A DNA stretch of 64,000 nt from a virus, in the IMG/VR virus record IMGVR_UViG_3300009149_000019, positions 20,003 to 84,002 of that record, one strand, 5' to 3'. Under the pieces are notes generated by a model, which ran no database searches, was not told the origin of the DNA, and worked only from the letters and a program-made list of their open reading frames with translations. Each line of letters opens with the position of its first letter. Position 1 is the first letter of the stretch. Both the position numbers and the translations under genes were made by a program. This document shows positions 59,941-64,000 of the stretch, in pieces.

Positions 59941-60567
59941 ATGCACACTTTACAAAATCAGATGATAACTCTGGATATCCCTGACTCTTGGGAGGATGTA
60001 CCAGGTACTTATAAACAGATAAACTATATCCAGGCAACAGACTCCTGGAAAGATCCTTCTATTCCAGAGAATTTTCCAAAGGAATCTTCTTCCCTAATAT
60101 CATTCATTAAGTACAGACATTACCAAGCTATAGGATGGAAGGATGATAAAATTATTGAAGATTCAAATTTCCTGATAAGATTTGAGTTTTATGAGAGAAG
60201 TGAGTGGAAGGACATACGTGCTAAGCGAGATGAGAAATGGGAGATCAGGCTCTTCTATTATTTCATGAACAACTGGAAAGACTATGACTGGTATAGGGAT
60301 GAATAGCTTGAGCTGGTTATTTTTGGATTTGCTACTGCAGTAGAATTTAAGATGAACAGTGAGTTTTACTCAGCCATTAACCGTGTTCTTCACAACTGTG
60401 AACCACATTATACCATTCCCATTGACAAATGGTACCTTATAGCTAGCCACCTTAGTTCTGGAGTTATAAAGCAGATGCTTTTACAGGACTATCCGTATAA
60501 GCAATATACAGATTTGTTAAGAGAAGAGCTTAGTAAAAGAGATCATAAAAATGGAGGTCCCCTATGA
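59941..60567 (+). pseudogene. WxDxDWY-family gene interrupted by one amber codon
   Basis: From ATG 59941 the frame gives four (I/V)RxxYY-type units ending in NNWKDYDWYRDE, then TAG at 60304-60306. The same frame continues without any other stop to 60567 with LELVIFGFATAVEFK and a module copy (SSGVIKQMLLQDYPYKQY). That downstream part aligns residue by residue with the family after the WxDxDWY block (28794: DLEIVKMGIASCSRFK). The TAG replaces exactly one codon. The ATG at 60352 has no ribosome site, so the second half is not an independent gene. Either a nonsense mutation or readthrough; a truncated 121-residue product is otherwise expected. Confidence 0.8.
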
Positions 60568-61184
60568 AAAAAAGTGCTCTTATTATTGTTGATCCGCAGA
60601 AAGATTTCTGTCCTGGAGGAGCTCTACCGCTTCCTGGAGGGAATGAGATAGCCAGTTATATTCTTGGTCACCTGTTTCACTACCCATTTGATCTTATGAT
60701 CGTTAGCAGAGACTGGCATCCGAAAGACCACACGTCTTTCAAAGTTGATGGGTGTGATGAGAGAGGTATATGGCCACCACACTGTATACAGGGAACATCT
60801 GGGGCTGCCTTATTGTTTATCCCACCTTACAATGTTCTTCTTGCTACAAAGGGAGATAACCCTTATGAACACCCGTATCCTGCTATGAAGGCCCATATGG
60901 ATGATGCGCCTGATACCATGGTTCCGTCTCTTCTAAAAAGTAAGAAGATTGACTCTGTTTTTGTTGGTGGTCTTGCACTTGACTTTTGTGTTAAGGATAC
61001 GGTCCTTGATCTACTAAAAGAAGGATATGAGACATTCTTGATGCTTGATGCCTGTCGTGGACTCGGCCATGCTACAATGACTGATGCTGTACGTGAGATG
61101 GTTGAGGCTGGTGCTAAGCTAACTTATATCAAGAACGTAGAGCAACTTGTGAAGTCGAGACGGAAAGATGACAGTCCTGGGTAA
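60564..61184 (+). CDS. Nicotinamidase/isochorismatase-family hydrolase (PncA-like)
   Basis: 206 residues, ATGA overlap with the end of the interrupted frame. IIVDPQKDF (D10), ATKGD (K96) and LALDFCVKDT (C142) form the Asp-Lys-Cys triad; SRDWHPKDH supplies metal ligands, and PPHCIQGT fits PncA. It should turn nicotinamide into nicotinate in NAD salvage. Phages carry such genes with NAD metabolism sets, possibly to rebuild NAD after host NADase defence; no other NAD gene is in the window. Confidence 0.88.
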   Translation: MKKSALIIVDPQKDFCPGGALPLPGGNEIASYILGHLFHYPFDLMIVSRDWHPKDHTSFKVDGCDERGIWPPHCIQGTSGAALLFIPPYNVLLATKGDNPYEHPYPAMKAHMDDAPDTMVPSLLKSKKIDSVFVGGLALDFCVKDTVLDLLKEGYETFLMLDACRGLGHATMTDAVREMVEAGAKLTYIKNVEQLVKSRRKDDSPG

Positions 61185-61500
61185 CCACATAAATATAAGT
61201 GACATTGAAGAATTCTTGTGTACTTATTACTGCGATCCACTCACTGTTGAGCAATGCACTTGTCTGGGGGATAAGTGGCGTCATCTTAACATGTCCTTTT
61301 ACGCCACCAGTGCTCATACTAGAATGTCTGTAGATGAGCTAAACATGGAGACTGCAAAACTACTGGAATCCGTTATACCAGGATCAATAGTAAAGAGACT
61401 CTTACTAGATAATAGAGTAAGTAACCTCTACCTTCGTGATATACTTACCAAGGCTCTCACCTGTAACAAAGATATAATTAAAGTAGCTATCATAATGTGA
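61168..61500 (+). CDS. Hypothetical protein with shared helical module
   Basis: 110 residues, overlapping the nicotinamidase by 17 bases. Four Cys in the first half. The second half is a good module copy (IPGSIVKRLLLDNRVSNLYL, then RDILTKAL), very like that at 60352-60567. Function unknown. Confidence 0.65.
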   Translation: MTVLGNHINISDIEEFLCTYYCDPLTVEQCTCLGDKWRHLNMSFYATSAHTRMSVDELNMETAKLLESVIPGSIVKRLLLDNRVSNLYLRDILTKALTCNKDIIKVAIIM

Positions 61501-61507
61501 GGTGTAC

Positions 61508-61747
61508 ATGATTAACATTAACGACCTTGAACCACTAGATGTTGGACGGTCAGTCATCTATCATTCTTTTGAAAACCAGGAGTCGGGAAGAATTAAAAGC
61601 TGGAACACTAAATTCATTTTTGTAGAGTTTCCACCACGAACGTACGGAAGGGGCGAAGCGTGTGATCCGAATGACCTAGACTTCATGTTTGCAAGTAAGC
61701 ATGCAAAACGAAAGCTCATTGGAGCGTCATCAAAGAAAACTAAGTAG
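61508..61747 (+). CDS. Small phage protein with SH3-like VIY...F-FVxF pattern
   Basis: 79 residues from ATG 61508 (TGAGGTG upstream). RSVIYHSFENQESGRIKSWN, FIFVEF and ACDPNDLDF match a widespread phage family whose members read G-x-V-I-Y...E-x-G-V-I-S-S...V-F-V-x-(F/Y)...P-x-D-L. Function not known to me. Basic C-terminus. Confidence 0.75.
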   Translation: MININDLEPLDVGRSVIYHSFENQESGRIKSWNTKFIFVEFPPRTYGRGEACDPNDLDFMFASKHAKRKLIGASSKKTK

Positions 61748-61774
61748 CATTTGCTATTAATAACGGAGGTTACC

Positions 61775-62110
61775 ATGAATACAGAAAAGAGAGAGAAAAA
61801 TCCCATTATTGCAAGGATCAAAAAAGAGAACAACAGCATTGCTGAAAAAATTAGGACGATGAGAGGTACCAGGAAACAACATATTAATGGGTGTGTTCCC
61901 GGTCTTATCGCTCTCTCAAAAGAGTCGCGATGTAGGCACATTGTATACTGTGAACTGAGAGGGAAGAAAAGGGAAGATATTGAAAAGCCCAGGGAAACAA
62001 ACAAGGCTAATGAAAATATTATCAAGGGAATCAGGAAAATCTGGGAAGATGAGCTCAAGGCTTTTAGAGGTGAAGACCCTGTGATAGTAGAGCAGGCTAA
62101 CGCAGCCTAA
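61775..62110 (+). CDS. Basic hypothetical helical protein
   Basis: 111 residues from ATG 61775, behind CGGAGG; an in-frame TTG at 61751 has no site. Lys/Arg/Glu-rich helices with a short Cys-containing middle (residues ~40-62). No family recognised. A terminator follows. Confidence 0.65.
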   Translation: MNTEKREKNPIIARIKKENNSIAEKIRTMRGTRKQHINGCVPGLIALSKESRCRHIVYCELRGKKREDIEKPRETNKANENIIKGIRKIWEDELKAFRGEDPVIVEQANAA

Positions 62111-62135
62111 CAATATATAGCACGATTTGTTTAGA

Positions 62136-62166
62136 AGAGAGAGCCCATTATTGGCTCTCTCTTTTT
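62136..62166 (+). terminator. Intrinsic terminator
   Basis: Perfect 10-bp stem AGAGAGAGCC (62136-62145) / GGCTCTCTCT (62153-62162) followed by TTTT. Confidence 0.85.
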
Positions 62167-62201
62167 ATGAGCCTGTGAAGTTTAAGAGGAGGAAGGAACC
62201 T

Positions 62202-62360
62202 ATGAATATACAAACAGTTGTACAGATGGACCAGGAAACCTTTGAGGAAATGAAAACTATAATAGAGGAGCTTGCACATCTTTACAATAATGAGCACGAT
62301 TATGAAATGCTTTCTTCAAGAGCAAATGATCTTGTTGAAAAGTTAAAAAGAAAAGAGTAG
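62202..62360 (+). CDS. Small helical protein
   Basis: 52 residues from ATG 62202, behind GAGGAGGAAGG; upstream in-frame ATGs lie before the terminator. Acidic coiled-coil-like helix pair. No family recognised. Confidence 0.6.
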   Translation: MNIQTVVQMDQETFEEMKTIIEELAHLYNNEHDYEMLSSRANDLVEKLKRKE

Positions 62361-62361
62361 T

Positions 62362-62394
62362 AGGAGGATAATTATGGCTAATCACATGGAAGCT
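62362..62394 (+). repeat. Duplicated gene-start cassette, copy 1
   Basis: Ribosome site plus first codons, encoding MANHMEA. Matches 62942-62974 at 29 of 33 bases, 580 bases apart. The two genes diverge at once after it. Confidence 0.8.
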
Positions 62395-62940
62395 GCTACA
62401 CTTGGCAGAAAAACACTATTCTTTGTTTACTCTGTTGAAAATATAACAAAAAGAAAAACGAAGATCAAGGCTACAGTAGAGAAAGAAGGACAAGACTTTG
62501 AAGATCTAGCCCAGGCATACAACTGGGATATTTCGAATCTACGCAAAGGGCAGCCTATATGCATTGAAGTAAAATGCTCAAAACCTATTGTTGAGGCAAA
62601 TGTAATAACAATTACAGTTGACGGTAAAGCTAAGCATTCAGGAAAAACAATATTTAGGGTTAATAACATTGTAAAAGGAGAAGCGTGTTTTGTTGCCTTT
62701 GACACAGGTTATGATTTTACCGATGTGGTTAAAGCTTTAGGATGGAATAAAAGAGAATTGTCTTCAGGAGAAGAGAGCCCCTTTATTCCTCTTACTGACA
62801 CAGTTGAGATTGGGGACTATGTACACTTATCCTTAAAAGGTGAGATAGTCTCTGCTAAAAATGATCCAAGATATGCAGTAATTGTAGAAAATACACGGCT
62901 ACGTGAGGCGCTTATAGCTCGCTATGTTAAGGTGGCGTAG
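62374..62940 (+). CDS. Hypothetical protein with MANHMEA start, two internal repeats
   Basis: 188 residues behind TAGGAGG. N-terminus MANHMEA is shared with the next gene. The body seems to contain two similar halves: FEDLAQAYNWDISNLRKGQPI (~45-66) and FTDVVKALGWNKRELSSGEE (~112-131), each followed by beta-strands, a LysM-like or small alpha/beta unit. No signal peptide. Function unknown. Confidence 0.7.
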   Translation: MANHMEAATLGRKTLFFVYSVENITKRKTKIKATVEKEGQDFEDLAQAYNWDISNLRKGQPICIEVKCSKPIVEANVITITVDGKAKHSGKTIFRVNNIVKGEACFVAFDTGYDFTDVVKALGWNKRELSSGEESPFIPLTDTVEIGDYVHLSLKGEIVSAKNDPRYAVIVENTRLREALIARYVKVA

Positions 62941-62941
62941 A

Positions 62942-62974
62942 AGGAGGATAGCTATGGCTAATCATATGGAAGCA
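62942..62974 (+). repeat. Duplicated gene-start cassette, copy 2
   Basis: Second copy of the ribosome-site plus MANHMEA segment; see 62362-62394 for the match. Confidence 0.8.
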
Positions 62975-63463
62975 GTACTTGATCGTGAAACCTCTCCAGA
63001 GGAGATTGAAGCTCTTCTTAGGAAATGTAACGATGAGAGATTCAAAGAAGTCTTTGGCATAACAGTGTCAAAGAATGGGTGGATACAAGGGGATACTTAC
63101 TTCTTAGTATTCTATGAGAATCTTGATAACTTCTTTTTGGAGATGTGGCTTCATCCTGACAACAAGAAACTCGAATTCAGAATGGGCCACAGCAGTAATC
63201 TTTATATGCTTGTTACTTACCTTGAATGGTATTTTTTTGAATATCCTGTTGTAGCGATTGGAGGAATAATACAAGATGAATGCGCAGACGCATATGATAA
63301 AGATGACCCCGACTATGAAGACACTTCATTTGCTCCAGACTTCTTAAAGAGGTATCCCACATTTAATAATTACGTCCATGAGAATATGTTAACCGCTAGG
63401 AGTAAACCTATGATAAGACGGATACTCGCACAGGTTCCTAAAGAACTAGAACATATTGTGTGA
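62954..63463 (+). CDS. Hypothetical protein with MANHMEA start
   Basis: 169 residues from ATG 62954, behind GAAGGAGG; in-frame codons upstream overlap the previous gene without a site. MANHMEA N-terminus, then an unrelated acidic, aromatic alpha/beta body. Ends with a short module-like helix (SKPMIRRILAQVPKELEHI). Function unknown. Confidence 0.7.
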   Translation: MANHMEAVLDRETSPEEIEALLRKCNDERFKEVFGITVSKNGWIQGDTYFLVFYENLDNFFLEMWLHPDNKKLEFRMGHSSNLYMLVTYLEWYFFEYPVVAIGGIIQDECADAYDKDDPDYEDTSFAPDFLKRYPTFNNYVHENMLTARSKPMIRRILAQVPKELEHIV

Positions 63464-63473
63464 AGGAGTACTT

Positions 63474-63626
63474 ATGAAAAATTTTATGTTAGGTATATTG
63501 CTAACCATAGTTGCTATCTTTTCTGTCGGTGCTGTCCCAGAGGTTGTTGCTATCATGTGGATGCTGACATCCGGGAAAAGAACGAAAAGTCAGCGGAAGC
63601 GTTTTACAGGGGGGACTAATGTTTGA
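63474..63626 (+). CDS. Small membrane protein
   Basis: 50 residues behind GAAGGAG. One hydrophobic segment (residues ~4-32, LGILLTIVAIFSVGAVPEVV...) followed by a basic cytoplasm-type tail (GKRTKSQRKR). Overlaps the next start by 8 bases. Function unknown. Confidence 0.6.
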   Translation: MKNFMLGILLTIVAIFSVGAVPEVVAIMWMLTSGKRTKSQRKRFTGGTNV

Positions 63627-63858
63627 AGACATTAAAGGTTCGAGCACAGGTAGAATACGGTTTACCAGACCAGAGCTGCATGAAGATAAGCCAAGATTTG
63701 TTCGCAGAGAATGTATTGATCCTGAAACACACATGGTTGGTAAAGGCTGTCAGGGTATTAACTGTGATTTTGCTGCGATAGAAAAACGAGTGCTGGCTTT
63801 CATGTCTGAGGACGATAAGAATAAAATGATGCTGATGGGGATTTATGGGAAAGTGTAG
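63619..63858 (+). CDS. Small hypothetical protein
   Basis: 79 residues behind AGGGGGG. Three Cys in the middle (ECIDPET...GCQGINC) could bind metal. No family recognised. Confidence 0.6.
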   Translation: MFEDIKGSSTGRIRFTRPELHEDKPRFVRRECIDPETHMVGKGCQGINCDFAAIEKRVLAFMSEDDKNKMMLMGIYGKV

Positions 63859-63883
63859 GTACATCAACGGAGGACACATAACA

Positions 63884-64000
63884 ATGGACAATCAAAATTC
63901 GAAAAACGTGCAAGTGCTGAAAAGTCAGGGCTACCAAACTTTTATCAACATTTTCTGCGGTGATGTTATGGTATCGCCAACCGGAGAAGATGTTCCTACA
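63884..64000 (+). CDS. Start of a gene running off the window
   Basis: ATG 63884 behind CGGAGG; 39 codons are visible and open at the edge. No assignment possible. Confidence 0.55.
   Translation, partial: MDNQNSKNVQVLKSQGYQTFINIFCGDVMVSPTGEDVPT

Noticed and set aside
60352-60567. Separate 71-residue gene
   Set aside because: No ribosome site before ATG 60352, and the 15 codons upstream in the same frame match the WxDxDWY family, so it is the second half of an interrupted gene.
1-64000. Genome-wide amber (TAG) reassignment, as in some gut phages
   Set aside because: Many complete genes here end at TAG with a ribosome site or terminator right after (e.g. 2227, 7167, 7525, 8449). Only one in-frame TAG interrupts a conserved domain.
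1-64000. tRNA genes, CRISPR arrays, integrase, insertion sequences, attachment sites
   Set aside because: The few gaps are short and filled by promoters and hairpins; no cloverleaf, spaced-repeat array or transposase motif was seen by eye. A covariance-model scan was not possible.

Overview
This window is a stretch of a large double-stranded DNA bacteriophage genome, cut at both ends (a topoisomerase gene runs in from the left, a short gene runs off the right). Every supported gene lies on the + strand, genes are packed with ATGA/TAATG overlaps and strong AGGAGG-type ribosome sites, and no tRNA, CRISPR, integrase or insertion sequence was seen. The host is inferred, not shown. Strong Shine-Dalgarno sites, TTGACA plus extended -10 (TGnTATnnT) promoters, InlB-type repeats and a PgpH-like c-di-AMP phosphodiesterase domain together suggest a Firmicutes-type host.

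Layout. 0-3.6 kb: two-subunit phage type II topoisomerase. 3.6-11.7 kb: unknown helical proteins, first WxDxDWY and ankyrin proteins, an Api92-like protein and a GP88-like Cys-cluster protein. 11.7-21.7 kb: replication/recombination block (SbcD/gp47-like nuclease, UDG-DNA polymerase I fusion, possible UvsY, gp32-like SSB, RecA/UvsX, resolvase-like nuclease, SbcC/gp46-like ATPase). 22-28 kb: complete, unsplit RNA polymerase beta' and beta genes behind a promoter and a structured leader. 28-43.4 kb: accessory genes including two phosphohydrolases, an AAA ATPase, a multi-HTH protein, a radical SAM protein, ankyrin proteins, a papain-like protease, and a Mesh1-like HD protein. 43.4-46.3 kb: a secreted polymorphic-toxin-like protein with a lipoprotein. 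47-53 kb: RtcB and more repeat proteins. 53-57 kb: zinc ribbons and a five-gene array sharing an N-terminal FVSNSSSSSF tag. 57-64 kb: multi-HTH protein, SLOG protein, Hc1-like basic protein, HTH-dUTPase fusion, nicotinamidase and small proteins.

How it fits together. The core genes make, repair and transcribe phage DNA. Around them sit probable host-signal countermeasures (c-di-AMP and ppGpp hydrolase-like HD proteins, calcineurin-like phosphatase, nicotinamidase, RtcB RNA ligase, SLOG protein), though these roles are inferred.

The most unusual material is a set of lineage-specific paralogue families: (i) five adjacent genes with a near-identical 17-residue N-terminus and diverged bodies; (ii) proteins built from ~22-residue (I/V)RxxYY...W repeats ending in WxDxDWY, one of which is split by a single amber codon exactly inside the conserved domain; (iii) a short helical-hairpin module, roughly S-x-(V/I)-(L/I)-K-R-x-L-L-L-(D/E) then V-R-(D/E)-x-(I/L), recurring near the end of about twenty otherwise unrelated proteins; (iv) at least six ankyrin proteins.
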